The notes beneath the pieces were generated by a model, which was given only the letters and a program-made list of their open reading frames with translations, ran no database searches and was not told the origin of the DNA. A program made the position numbers and the translations under genes. DNA of 12,067 nucleotides from Propionibacteriaceae bacterium (GTDB lineage Bacteria > Actinomycetota > Actinomycetes > Propionibacteriales > Propionibacteriaceae): contig JAISGZ010000071.1 in NCBI GenBank assembly GCA_031262845.1, positions 1 through 12,067 on the forward strand, given 5' to 3'. Every line of letters starts with the position of its first letter. Positions within the stretch are counted from its first letter, which is position 1. Shown here piece by piece: positions 1 to 7,288 of the stretch.

Positions 1-648
1 CACCTGTGTCGTAACGACGGCTTTCTTGGCCCGACTGCGCCAGATGAGCCCGATGATGAGGCAAACAACACCAACGAAACCGATGAAGCATCCAACCGAG
101 ATCAGAACGATTCCCAGACCGATATTCATGATCGTGCCGACCGGGTTGGCTATGACCATGAAGTTCGTCATGCTGTTACTCGACATCAATGACAGTTCGT
201 ACGGACCAGCTTCGTTGGTTGTGAAAACGCCGGCCAATTGAGAGTCATCGTATTCAACCGAGGCGGCGCCTGTGTAAGACCTGACCGTCACCGGATCACC
301 GTCGGGATCATAAACCGTCGCGTTGGCCGAACCATAGGGCGCCATGAGGATGCCGTATTCGGTGTTGGCCTCCAATTGCAGCGTCCTCGAATCACCGGCG
401 CTGATGATTGGCATCTCGGCGACCTTGGTGAACGCATTGACCGTCATGACCGTGCCGATGACACCGACGACCGTGCCGAGGACGATGAGAATGACACCGA
501 TGATGGTCAGAACCTTCGGACCCTTCTTCTTCGGCTGGGACGGAGCAGCGGCGGCCGCTGGCGCCGAAGCGAAGGGCGCCGCTGGTGGAATGGGGTTCTG
601 ATTAGGCTGCGGCTGGCCCGGATAGGGCTGGGTGTACGGATCCGACAT
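1..648 (-). CDS. Two-TM membrane protein with proline-rich N-terminus (3' end outside window)
   Basis: Open for 216 codons from an ATG at 648 to the window edge without a stop, so the C-terminus is missing. An AAGGAG Shine-Dalgarno (658-663) sits 9 nt before the ATG and fixes the start. The first ~45 residues are rich in Pro, Gln and Ala and end in a basic patch (PKKKGPK), as in many actinobacterial membrane proteins with a disordered cytoplasmic head. A hydrophobic helix follows at about 46-68. Residues ~70-170 form a polar region, probably exported, with a run like a small beta-rich domain (YGSANATVYDPDGDPVTV). A second helix lies at ~172-203 and is followed by a basic stretch (WRSRAKK), so both ends are probably cytoplasmic. 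I do not recognise a named family and assign no function. The downstream neighbour is outside the window; upstream it is separated from dusB by a repeat-containing gap. Confidence 0.75.
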   Translation of the reverse strand, partial: MSDPYTQPYPGQPQPNQNPIPPAAPFASAPAAAAAPSQPKKKGPKVLTIIGVILIVLGTVVGVIGTVMTVNAFTKVAEMPIISAGDSRTLQLEANTEYGILMAPYGSANATVYDPDGDPVTVRSYTGAASVEYDDSQLAGVFTTNEAGPYELSLMSSNSMTNFMVIANPVGTIMNIGLGIVLISVGCFIGFVGVVCLIIGLIWRSRAKKAVVTTQV

Positions 649-785
649 TAGGGGATTCTCCTTATGGCTGATAGCCCCTCATGGGCTGGCGCGATGTTGT
701 GGACCAGAAAAGTCACTGATTAAGCTTACGCCCCAACCGCTTTTTCCGGTTGTGGCGACTCGGTATCGCACCCAACTGCCGCTGA

Positions 786-1004
786 TCAGCCACCAGACAC
801 GTTGTCCGCCGCCTTCAAACGAAGACGTCACGGTCTCCCAGCCGAAGACTGTCGTTCCTCCGCCTGACGTGAGCGCTCTCGGCTTTGATGAACTCTCGGT
901 CACGTGACCCGGGTCGTTCCGCCACCTGACGTGTGGGCGCTCTGCTTCGACAAGACGTGACATCGGTCTGTCCGGAGAGGGTGACCGTTCAGCCACCAGA
1001 CACG
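786..1004. repeat. Degenerate tandem repeat, four copies, period ~62-71 bp
   Basis: The motif CC(A/T)GAC(A/G) preceded by GCC(A) recurs at 793, 863, 925 and 996, a spacing of 70, 62 and 71 bp. The outer two copies share an exact 16-bp repeat, TCAGCCACCAGACACG (786-801 and 989-1004). The inner two share a ~29-bp imperfect repeat starting GTCGTTCC and ending GCGCTCT (851-879 and 913-943). Between the inner copies lies a perfect 12-bp palindrome, GGTCACGTGACC (898-909). The last copy contains the stop codon and final codons of dusB. The rest of the 649-988 gap holds no credible gene. These read as degenerate units of an intergenic repeat; its origin is unknown. Confidence 0.6.
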
Positions 1005-2527
1005 GCCGCGACCTCGTCGACCAAATCACCGTCCAAGGTGCGCGAGTCAAGCCATCCATAGGGCATGACGACCTTGTCCCGGGCCGTGCCTTGCCGCCCG
1101 CGCGGGCCGTCCTGGGCGTCATCGGGATAAGGCAAAGTCAAGTCGAGATCCGCCGTCAACCGGTCGATGTCGGCGATCGACGTGATCAAGCTGAGAGCCA
1201 ACCGCCGGTCACCGCCCAACGGAAAACCCTTGAAATACCAGCCCATGTGTTTGCGCAAGTCGGCCATGGCGTGGGCTTCGTGGCCGAAATGATCGACTAA
1301 CAGTTCGGCGTGGCGTCGAACCATACTGACGACCTCACCCAGTGTCGGGCGAACCCGGTCGGTCGCTCCGACGGCCGAGCCCAACGAACCATCGGCCGTC
1401 TTGGTTGACGTCGTGTCCCCCCTCAGGGAATCGGCGGACTCAGTTTCGGCGCACACCGACTGATCAGAGGCCAAATCGGGGATCACACGGCCAGCAGCCG
1501 AACTGACAACCAGGTCAGATTGAGCACCAGCGGGATCATCGAACCTAATCGCCTGTCCATGATCGGCCGACGCCTCGGTCCACGCCGCCGCCAGATCCCG
1601 GAACAGCCACGGCCGCCCCAAACAACCCCGGCCAATGGCGACTCCAGCACAGCCGGTCTCGGCCACCAACCGCCGGGCGTCTTCGACCTCCCAAACATCG
1701 CCGTTGCCGAACACCGGCAGGTCCACCGTCGCCACCAGTTCACCGATCCGCTGCCAGTCGGCTGTACCGCTGTAAGCCTGGGCCACGGTCCGAGCGTGCA
1801 AGGTTATAGCGGCGATGCCACAGTCCTGGGCGATCCGGCCAACGTCGAGCAAGGTTTCGTGGCCAGGATCGATACCGATCCGAGTTTTCAGTGTCACCGG
1901 CAGGTCATAGGGTTCGGCTGCCCGCACGGCCGCCTTGAGGATGGCTTGGAAACGGTCGAGTTTCCACGGCAAGACTCCGCCGCCACCTTTGCGCGTCACC
2001 TTCGGCACCGGGCAACCGAAATTCAAGTCGATGTGATCAACGCCGAGGTCCCCGCAGACCGTCACCGCCCGGCTGATCGTGACCGGCTCGACGCCATAGA
2101 GCTGGACCGACCGGATCGGGTCGCTCGGATCGGGTTTCAGCATCGCCAGGGTTTTCGGGATGCGCTGCGCCAGCCCGGCCGCCGTCACCATCTCGCAGGT
2201 GAACAACCCCGCTGGCCGCCGACCGCCCGAGCCTAATTCGGCCTGCTCACGGCAGACTTGGCGGTAGGCCGAATTCGTGATCCCGGCCATCGGCGCCAAG
2301 ATCACGGGCACCGGTAAGACCAACCTACCGAGCCTTACCGGACGTAATTCACCGACCGACTGGCCACTGGCCGGTCGCCGCTGACGATCGTGGACCGACA
2401 TCTGGGGACGGTCGCTCTCGGCAGCAACACCAGTCACGGAGCCACCGCGACCTGGCAACGACTCATCTGTCACCGCTTCACCGAACTGATTAAAGGGCCG
2501 AGTTCTCTCATCGTTAGTACACCGCAA
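989..2527 (-). CDS. dusB: tRNA-dihydrouridine synthase (DusB/NifR3 family)
   Basis: FMN- and NAD(P)H-dependent enzyme that reduces uridines in the tRNA D-loop to dihydrouridine in the cytoplasm. The TIM barrel begins at LAPMAGITN (77-85). The family motif DLNFGCPVPKV (167-177) contains the catalytic Cys172, LKTRIG (213-218) and ITLHART (241-247) are the usual phosphate/tRNA-side strands, and GNGDV (274-278) plus AIGRGCLGRPWLF (297-309) form the FMN phosphate site. The C-terminal helical domain (about 396-465) has the typical RKHMGWYFKGFP. Two oddities are a ~60-70 residue polar, low-complexity insert (about 326-394) between barrel and helical domain, and a non-conserved N-terminal extension of ~60 residues. 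At 512 residues it is well above the usual 320-390. The chosen start is TTG 2527, 13 nt after an AGGAGGAG at 2541-2548; a start near Met43 (2401) is possible but lacks a Shine-Dalgarno. It lies 133 bp downstream of glyQS, probably cotranscribed. Confidence 0.9.
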   Translation of the reverse strand: MRCTNDERTRPFNQFGEAVTDESLPGRGGSVTGVAAESDRPQMSVHDRQRRPASGQSVGELRPVRLGRLVLPVPVILAPMAGITNSAYRQVCREQAELGSGGRRPAGLFTCEMVTAAGLAQRIPKTLAMLKPDPSDPIRSVQLYGVEPVTISRAVTVCGDLGVDHIDLNFGCPVPKVTRKGGGGVLPWKLDRFQAILKAAVRAAEPYDLPVTLKTRIGIDPGHETLLDVGRIAQDCGIAAITLHARTVAQAYSGTADWQRIGELVATVDLPVFGNGDVWEVEDARRLVAETGCAGVAIGRGCLGRPWLFRDLAAAWTEASADHGQAIRFDDPAGAQSDLVVSSAAGRVIPDLASDQSVCAETESADSLRGDTTSTKTADGSLGSAVGATDRVRPTLGEVVSMVRRHAELLVDHFGHEAHAMADLRKHMGWYFKGFPLGGDRRLALSLITSIADIDRLTADLDLTLPYPDDAQDGPRGRQGTARDKVVMPYGWLDSRTLDGDLVDEVAAVSGG

Positions 2528-2575
2528 GGTCCACTATCGACTCCTCCTCTGGTTGGCGACCTCACCCGCCACCAC

Positions 2576-2606
2576 GAATCACACGCCTGCGAAGAATCAC
2601 ACGCCT
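2576..2606. repeat. Short direct repeat in the glyQS-dusB spacer
   Basis: GAATCACACGCCT occurs twice (2576-2588 and 2594-2606), an 18-bp period, in the 133-bp gap between glyQS and dusB. It has no dyad symmetry and no T-tract, so it is not an obvious terminator or operator. It is probably a slippage duplication. Confidence 0.5.
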
Positions 2607-2660
2607 ATGAAAACGCGACAGCCCACCAATCGAGTTAACCGCGCCGCTCAACCGTCCGGC

Positions 2661-4040
2661 TCAGCAGCCGACCAGCCGGGGCGCCAGATAATTCCGCACC
2701 TGATCGAGCGCCACCCGCTCTTGCGTCATCGTGTCACGGTCCCGGATCGTGACGGCCTGATCGTCCAAGGTGTCGAAATCGACCGTCACACAGTAGGGCG
2801 TGCCGATCTGATCCTGGCGCCGATAGCGCCGCCCGATGGCCCGCGTGTCATCGAGATCGGTGTTCCAGTATTGCCGCAATTCGGCCGCCAACGCCTGGGC
2901 CTTGGGTGACAGATCCTCATGCCGTGACAGTGGCAACACCGCCACCTTGACCGGCGCCAAGCGCGGATCGAGCCGCAAGACGGTGCGCCGATCAACGCCA
3001 CCCTTGGCGCTCGGCGCCTCATCCTCGGCGTAGGCGTCAACCAGGAAAGCCATCAGCGAACGGGTCAGGCCAGCCGCCGGCTCGATGACGTAAGGGAAGA
3101 ACTCCTCTTGGGTCACCGGGTCCTTGAAACGGAGATTCTGACCGGAATGTTCGGTGTGGGTCGACAGATCGAAATCGGTCCGGTTGGCGATGCCTTCGAG
3201 CTCCCCCCAATCACCACCGGTGAAACCGAAGCGGTATTCAATATCGACCGTCCGCTTCGAATAGTGCGACAGCTTTTCCTGGGGGTGTTCGAAGTGGCGC
3301 AGGTTTTCCGGCTTGATTCCCAAATCGGTGTACCAGCGGGTGCGCTCGTCGATCCAGTATTGGTGCCATTCTTCGTCAGTTCCCGGGACGACGAAGAATT
3401 CCATCTCCATCTGTTCGAATTCACGGGTCCGGAAAATGAAGTTACCGGGCGTGATTTCGTTGCGGAACGATTTCCCGGTCTGGCCGATCCCAAACGGCGG
3501 CTTCAGCCGCATCACCCGGGAGACATTGAGGAAGTTGATGAAAATCCCCTGGGCGGTTTCCGGCCGCAAATAGTGCAACCCCGACTCGTCTTCGACCGGG
3601 CCAAGGTAGGTCTTCAACATCATGTTGAAGTCGCGCGGCTGGGTCCACTCACCTCGGGTGCCACAGTTGGGGCAAGGAATCTCCGTCAGTCCAGCCGGCG
3701 GCCGGCCCTTCCGGTGTTCGAATTCCTCTTCCAAGGTGTCGGCCCGAAAGCGCTTGTGACAGTGGAGACATTCCGTCAGCGGATCGTTGAAAACTCCCAC
3801 GTGACCAGAGGCGACCCAGACCTGACGCGGCAAAATAATCGACGAATCGAGTCCGACAACGTCATTCCGGCTGGTCACAACCGACCGCCACCACTGGCGC
3901 TTGATGTTCTCTTTCAGTTCGACACCGAGCGGGCCGTAATCCCAGGCCGCCCTGGTACCACCGTAAATCTCGCCACAGGGAAAGACGAACCCCAAGTCCT
4001 TGGCCAAGCTGATGACCTTGTCGAGCGTGCTGGTTGCCAT
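2661..4040 (-). CDS. glyQS: Glycyl-tRNA synthetase, homodimeric (eukaryote-like) type
   Basis: Class II aminoacyl-tRNA synthetase that charges tRNA-Gly with glycine using ATP in the cytoplasm. The N-terminus has the family signature FVFPCGEIYGGTRAAWDYGP (18-37). A Cys pair CLHC (91-94) and a second pair CPNC (123-126) probably form a zinc knuckle. Motif 2 is the FRNEITP segment with the downstream REFEQMEMEFF (192-216), and the glycine pocket follows. Motif 3 is GLTRSLMAFLVDAY (324-337). The HGTP anticodon-binding domain spans ~362-455. At 459 residues it is the normal size for the single-chain alpha2 enzyme, not the alpha/beta GlyQ+GlyS type. The ATG at 4040 follows a purine-rich GAAGGGAAGAGGG. 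It is the first gene of a minus-strand unit with dusB downstream. A tRNA-Gly gene lies 5 kb away in the same window, which may be coincidence. Confidence 0.95.
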   Translation of the reverse strand: MATSTLDKVISLAKDLGFVFPCGEIYGGTRAAWDYGPLGVELKENIKRQWWRSVVTSRNDVVGLDSSIILPRQVWVASGHVGVFNDPLTECLHCHKRFRADTLEEEFEHRKGRPPAGLTEIPCPNCGTRGEWTQPRDFNMMLKTYLGPVEDESGLHYLRPETAQGIFINFLNVSRVMRLKPPFGIGQTGKSFRNEITPGNFIFRTREFEQMEMEFFVVPGTDEEWHQYWIDERTRWYTDLGIKPENLRHFEHPQEKLSHYSKRTVDIEYRFGFTGGDWGELEGIANRTDFDLSTHTEHSGQNLRFKDPVTQEEFFPYVIEPAAGLTRSLMAFLVDAYAEDEAPSAKGGVDRRTVLRLDPRLAPVKVAVLPLSRHEDLSPKAQALAAELRQYWNTDLDDTRAIGRRYRRQDQIGTPYCVTVDFDTLDDQAVTIRDRDTMTQERVALDQVRNYLAPRLVGC

Positions 4041-4360
4041 CGCCCTCTTCCCTTCTACCCAATCCTGCGCCCGGTTTCCCGGATCGGTCTGGACTCGCCA
4101 GAGTGGCCGACAGTAGTTGTCACCTCCACGGCTCCACCACCGGACGACCGGAGGTCAGCGTACCCGGTTCAGCTATCTCATGGGTGTCGTTATCACGGTC
4201 TTCATCACGGTCGTACCTTCCCGTTCGCGCACGACCATTGCCAGCACAAACCGCTGGCGGCTGAGTTGTCTCGGCTTGGAGTCCCGGCTGACCGCTGCCG
4301 GTGACTTCTGCGGTCGCCCGGCTGAGATGTTCCAGTCACCAACCCGGCACCGAGACCGAT
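4041..4360. other. Divergent intergenic region between glyQS and znuA
   Basis: About 320 bp with no supported gene on either strand; the open frames here are extensions of antisense frames of znuA. On the minus strand it is the presumed glyQS leader. It can form two mutually exclusive hairpins near 4122-4155: ACCTCC (4122-4127) with GGAGGT (4150-4155), or CCGG (4140-4143) with CCGG (4148-4151) around a 4-nt loop. I could not pick a convincing glyQS promoter. No clear T-box consensus is present. Confidence 0.4.
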
Positions 4361-4397
4361 TTGACAGTGACCAACAACTAATTGAGAATGATTCTCA
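4361..4397 (+). promoter_or_regulatory. znuA promoter producing a leaderless mRNA
   Basis: A perfect -35 TTGACA (4361-4366) is followed by a 17-bp spacer and a -10-like GAGAAT (4384-4389). A start 7-8 nt further on falls on the A of the ATG at 4397. No Shine-Dalgarno precedes that ATG, consistent with leaderless translation, which is common in actinobacteria. The -10 lies inside the Zur-like palindrome, so bound repressor would exclude RNA polymerase. Confidence 0.65.
4383..4397. promoter_or_regulatory. Zur operator (perfect 7-1-7 palindrome)
   Basis: TGAGAATGATTCTCA is a perfect inverted repeat with a single central base, the form of Fur/Zur boxes (compare the AATGATT core of known sites). 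It covers the -10 element, the predicted transcription start and the first base of the znuA ATG. The operon it precedes encodes zinc uptake and its own Fur-family regulator, so Zur is a much better candidate ligand than Fur. I saw no second copy in the window. Confidence 0.8.
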
Positions 4398-5383
4398 TGT
4401 TTACGACAGACTTTCCCCGGCCGGTGCGGGTTTCTCGGCGTCTGGCCGCCGGCCTGGCAGCGGCCCTGACCGCGACCCTCGGCCTCTCCGCCTGTACCCC
4501 GGCCGGTTCGTCCGACGACCAAATCACCGTCGTCGTCGGTCTCTACCCGTTCCAGTACGTCGCCGAACAGATCGCGGGCGACCGGGCAACGGTGACCAAC
4601 CTGACTGTACCGGGCGCCGAGCCCCACGACTTGGAACTGACTCCGCAACAGGTCGGCGCGGTCGCCGAGGCTGACCTCGTGATCTATCTGGCGGGCCTGC
4701 AACCGGCCGTCGATGAGGCCGTTGACCAAGGCCAACCGGCCCACGCTCTCAACGTCTCAACCGTCGTCGATTTACTGACCTTGGCGGACGAGTCAACCGC
4801 TCCTCAAGACCCCGACGAAACCGTTGGCCACGACGATCATGACCACGCAGCCGGGCTGGGCGATCATGACCCTCACGTCTGGCTCGACCCAATTCGAATG
4901 CCAACCATCGCCCAGGCCGTGGCCGATCAACTGATCGGTCTCGACCCCGACGGCACGGCCTTCTATCAGGCCCAAACCGAGACGCTGGAAAGTCAGTTCG
5001 CCGATCTCGACCAGAATTATCGCGACGGCCTGTCCTCGTGCCAGCGTCAAACCTTCGTCACCAGTCACGCCGCCTTCGGCTATCTGGCCGCCCGCTACGA
5101 CCTGACCCAGGTTCCGATCGCTGGGCTGAGCCCCGACGCCGAGCCGAGCCCGAGCCGGATCGCGGAAATTCACCGTTTGATCGACCAATACGACGTGACG
5201 ACAATCTTCTTTGAGACCTTGGCCTCCCCGGCCATGGCTGAAACCATCGCCGACGACCTCGGTTTGACGACCGCCGTGCTCGACCCCATCGAAGGCCTCA
5301 GCGATCAATCCCAGGCCGACGACTACCCTGGTTTGATGGCTGCCAATCTCGCGGCCTTGCGCCTAGCCAACGGCTGCGCCTGA
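4397..5383 (+). CDS. znuA: Zinc ABC transporter substrate-binding lipoprotein
   Basis: Extracytoplasmic Zn(II)-binding protein of the cluster A-I (ZnuA/TroA) family, feeding ZnuB/ZnuC. From the ATG at 4397 it has 328 residues. A basic start (RPVRVSRR) leads into a hydrophobic signal with lipobox LSAC and lipid-anchored Cys33. Likely metal ligands are His77 in EPHDLELTP, His160 in DPHVWLDP, His224 in TSHAAFGYLA and Asp296 in LDPIEGLS. A short His/Asp-rich loop (HDDHDH, ~145-150) precedes the second ligand, as in zinc-specific members. Upstream in-frame TTG 4382 and ATG 4388 exist, but they lie inside the operator and add charge before the signal peptide; the promoter position favours 4397. It is first of four genes, 29 nt before znuC. 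Manganese-type homologues look similar, but the His loop and adjacent zur argue for zinc. Confidence 0.93.
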   Translation: MFTTDFPRPVRVSRRLAAGLAAALTATLGLSACTPAGSSDDQITVVVGLYPFQYVAEQIAGDRATVTNLTVPGAEPHDLELTPQQVGAVAEADLVIYLAGLQPAVDEAVDQGQPAHALNVSTVVDLLTLADESTAPQDPDETVGHDDHDHAAGLGDHDPHVWLDPIRMPTIAQAVADQLIGLDPDGTAFYQAQTETLESQFADLDQNYRDGLSSCQRQTFVTSHAAFGYLAARYDLTQVPIAGLSPDAEPSPSRIAEIHRLIDQYDVTTIFFETLASPAMAETIADDLGLTTAVLDPIEGLSDQSQADDYPGLMAANLAALRLANGCA

Positions 5384-5412
5384 GCCACGTCAGCAATCGA
5401 GGACCTGTGACG

Positions 5413-6231
5413 ATGACTTCCCCCGGCGGCTCAACTGGAGCCGCGGCCGCCTCGACGCCGGTCATCAGCGTCCGCCGCTTGGGTGTCAGTTTGGGCGGGC
5501 TACCGATTTTGCGGGAGGTTGATGTCACAGTCAACCCCGGCCAGATCGTGGCTCTGCTGGGCGGTAACGGCTCCGGCAAAACCACTCTGCTGCGCGCCAT
5601 CCTCAATCTGATCGGCCATCAAGCCGGGACGATTGAACTGTTCGGCCAGCCGCAAGCCCATTTCCACGGTTGGGCGCGCATCGGTTACGTGCCTCAGAAA
5701 GCCACCATCGGGCTGCACGCGACTACCCTGAGCGAAGTCGTCCACACCGGCACCTTGGCCTACCGCCACGGTGGCGTGCGAGGTTTGACTACCTTGCTCC
5801 ACCACCGGCGTAACGCCCAAGTGGTTGACCAGGCTTTGACTCAAGTCGGGTTAACCGCCCAAGCCAAGGAGTTATTTACCCACTTGTCGGGCGGCCAGCA
5901 ACAACGCGGGTTGATCGCCCGAGCGCTGGCCCAGCAGCCGGACGTGCTGGTGCTTGATGAGCCATTCGCCGGCGTCGACCAAACCCACCAACACTCGGTG
6001 GCCCACAGTCTGGCGACTTTCCGCGACCGGGGTGGCGCGGTCTTGGTGGTGCTCCACGAAACCGAAATGATGGCCGAGTTCATCGACACGGCCGTGGTCT
6101 TACGGGAAGGCCGGGTCATCCACCACGGCGCCCTGCCCCCGCAAACCAGCCACCATCACGGACACGAGTCCGAACCAACCCACCGGCCGGTTGGCCTGAT
6201 CACGGGAATCGAGTCACCATGGCCGGCTTAA
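5413..6231 (+). CDS. znuC: Zinc ABC transporter ATP-binding protein
   Basis: ATPase subunit that drives Zn(II) import through ZnuB at the cytoplasmic face of the membrane. Numbered from the ATG at 5413 (272 residues): Walker A GGNGSGKTT (50-58), Q-loop region YVPQK (92-96), signature LSGGQQQR (158-165), Walker B VLVLDEP (178-184) and switch His in LHETE (214-218). The C-terminus has a His-rich patch (HHGALPP...SHHHGH, ~237-250), unusual for the family. The GAGGA at 5399-5403 is 9 nt from ATG 5413 but only 3 nt from GTG 5407, so I prefer 5413. The first ~15 residues are low-complexity Ser/Gly/Ala. It sits between znuA and znuB in the same operon; a 67-nt gap follows, unlike the tight spacing elsewhere. 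Confidence 0.93.
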   Translation: MTSPGGSTGAAAASTPVISVRRLGVSLGGLPILREVDVTVNPGQIVALLGGNGSGKTTLLRAILNLIGHQAGTIELFGQPQAHFHGWARIGYVPQKATIGLHATTLSEVVHTGTLAYRHGGVRGLTTLLHHRRNAQVVDQALTQVGLTAQAKELFTHLSGGQQQRGLIARALAQQPDVLVLDEPFAGVDQTHQHSVAHSLATFRDRGGAVLVVLHETEMMAEFIDTAVVLREGRVIHHGALPPQTSHHHGHESEPTHRPVGLITGIESPWPA

Positions 6232-6298
6232 GCTCTGACAACGCCCTTTCCCGCCTCGCCCGCCAGCGGGACAGTCATATCCGGTTAGGGGTCGAGCA

Positions 6299-7288
6299 AT
6301 GAGTTTTCTCGCCCTAGCCTTCATGCAGCGGGCGTTGCTGGCGGCGGCGCTGGCCGGCCTGGCCTCACCGGCCATCGGCACTTACATCGTCCAACGCCGC
6401 CTGTCGCTGCTCGGGGACGGTCTCGGTCACGTCGCCATCGCCGGGGTCGGCTTAGCCCTCATGACCGGAACCGCTCCCCTGCCACTGGCGGTCATCGTCT
6501 GCGTAGTCGGCGCCGTCCTGATCGAATTCCTCCGCCAACGGGGGCGGGCCAGCGGCGACATCGGCCTGGCGATCATGTTCTACGGCGGTTTGGCAGCCGG
6601 CGTCCTCATGGCCTCGGTAGCCGGCCAAGGCGCCGGCGGACTCCAGGCCTATCTGTTCGGTTCATTGGTGACCGTCTCGACCTTCGATCTCGGCGTGGTA
6701 GTCGCTCTGACCGGGCTGGTCCTCATCATCGCACTCGGTTTCTCCCCCCAACTATTCGCCGTGTGCGCCGACGAGGACTACGCCACCACGCTGGGCTTGC
6801 CGGTTCGGCTCTACAACTTCACAATCGTCATTCTGGCCGCCATCACCGTCACCACAGCCATGCGCACCGTCGGCCTCTTGCTCGTCTCAGCCCTCATGGT
6901 CATCCCGGTGGCGGCCGCCCAAAATGTCTTCCGGGGCTTCTTCCGAGGCCTGGCCGGGGCCATGGGCATTGGCCTAGTCGTGGCCGTGTCCGGCGTCATC
7001 GTGTCGTATTACGCCAACCTCGCCCCCGGCGCCACCATCGTCCTGCTGTCGATTACCGTCTTCGCCCTGTCGTGGCCAGTCGCCAGCCTGACCCACCGCC
7101 GGCGGACCCGCCGGATCGATGACCCCGACCCAGTCCCGCTTCCCCACCAGATCGCCCCCGATGACCACGCCCGGCACGGTCACGGCCCCGGCTGTGGCCA
7201 CGTCATGGTTGAACACGGCGACCACATCGACTACATCCACCATGGGCATCGTCACGCCCAACACGGAGACCACTATGACGAACACTGA
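6299..7288 (+). CDS. znuB: Zinc ABC transporter permease with His-rich C-terminal tail
   Basis: Integral membrane permease of the ABC-3 family and partner of ZnuC. Residues ~1-265 hold the usual 7-8 hydrophobic helices, with family hallmarks SLLGDGLGHVAIAGVGLAL (36-54), the helix-breaking SGDIGLAIMFYGGLAAG (85-101) and LLLVSALMVIPVAAAQ (193-208). After a basic RRRTRR stop-transfer patch (267-272) comes a tail not normal for the family: the last 48 residues contain 14 His, many as HxH or HH (DDHARHGHGPGCGH, YIHHGHRH), plus one Cys. The family is usually ~260-290 residues; this one is 329. The tail probably lies in the cytoplasm and could buffer or sense Zn(II); that role is inference. ATG 6299 has only a weak purine stretch (TTAGGGGTCGAG) before it. 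Its 3' end overlaps zur by 14 nt. Confidence 0.93.
   Translation: MSFLALAFMQRALLAAALAGLASPAIGTYIVQRRLSLLGDGLGHVAIAGVGLALMTGTAPLPLAVIVCVVGAVLIEFLRQRGRASGDIGLAIMFYGGLAAGVLMASVAGQGAGGLQAYLFGSLVTVSTFDLGVVVALTGLVLIIALGFSPQLFAVCADEDYATTLGLPVRLYNFTIVILAAITVTTAMRTVGLLLVSALMVIPVAAAQNVFRGFFRGLAGAMGIGLVVAVSGVIVSYYANLAPGATIVLLSITVFALSWPVASLTHRRRTRRIDDPDPVPLPHQIAPDDHARHGHGPGCGHVMVEHGDHIDYIHHGHRHAQHGDHYDEH

Noticed and set aside
679..1122. 147-codon minus-strand open frame across the dusB end and the repeat gap
   Set aside because: It overlaps the conserved dusB frame out of phase, and its other half is the repeat array. Composition is Arg/Pro/Ser-rich like a shadow frame, with no ribosome site.
4115..4160. 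T-box-like string (TGGAGCC on the minus strand) in the glyQS leader, compatible with the U discriminator of tRNA-Gly
   Set aside because: The core consensus TGGNACC is broken at one position, the flanking AGGG/GCG pairing is missing, and I found no Stem I or specifier loop.
4117..4674. 185-codon plus-strand frame before and into znuA
   Set aside because: It overlaps znuA out of phase, is Arg/Ser/Pro-rich, and shows no domain. It also crosses the promoter and operator.
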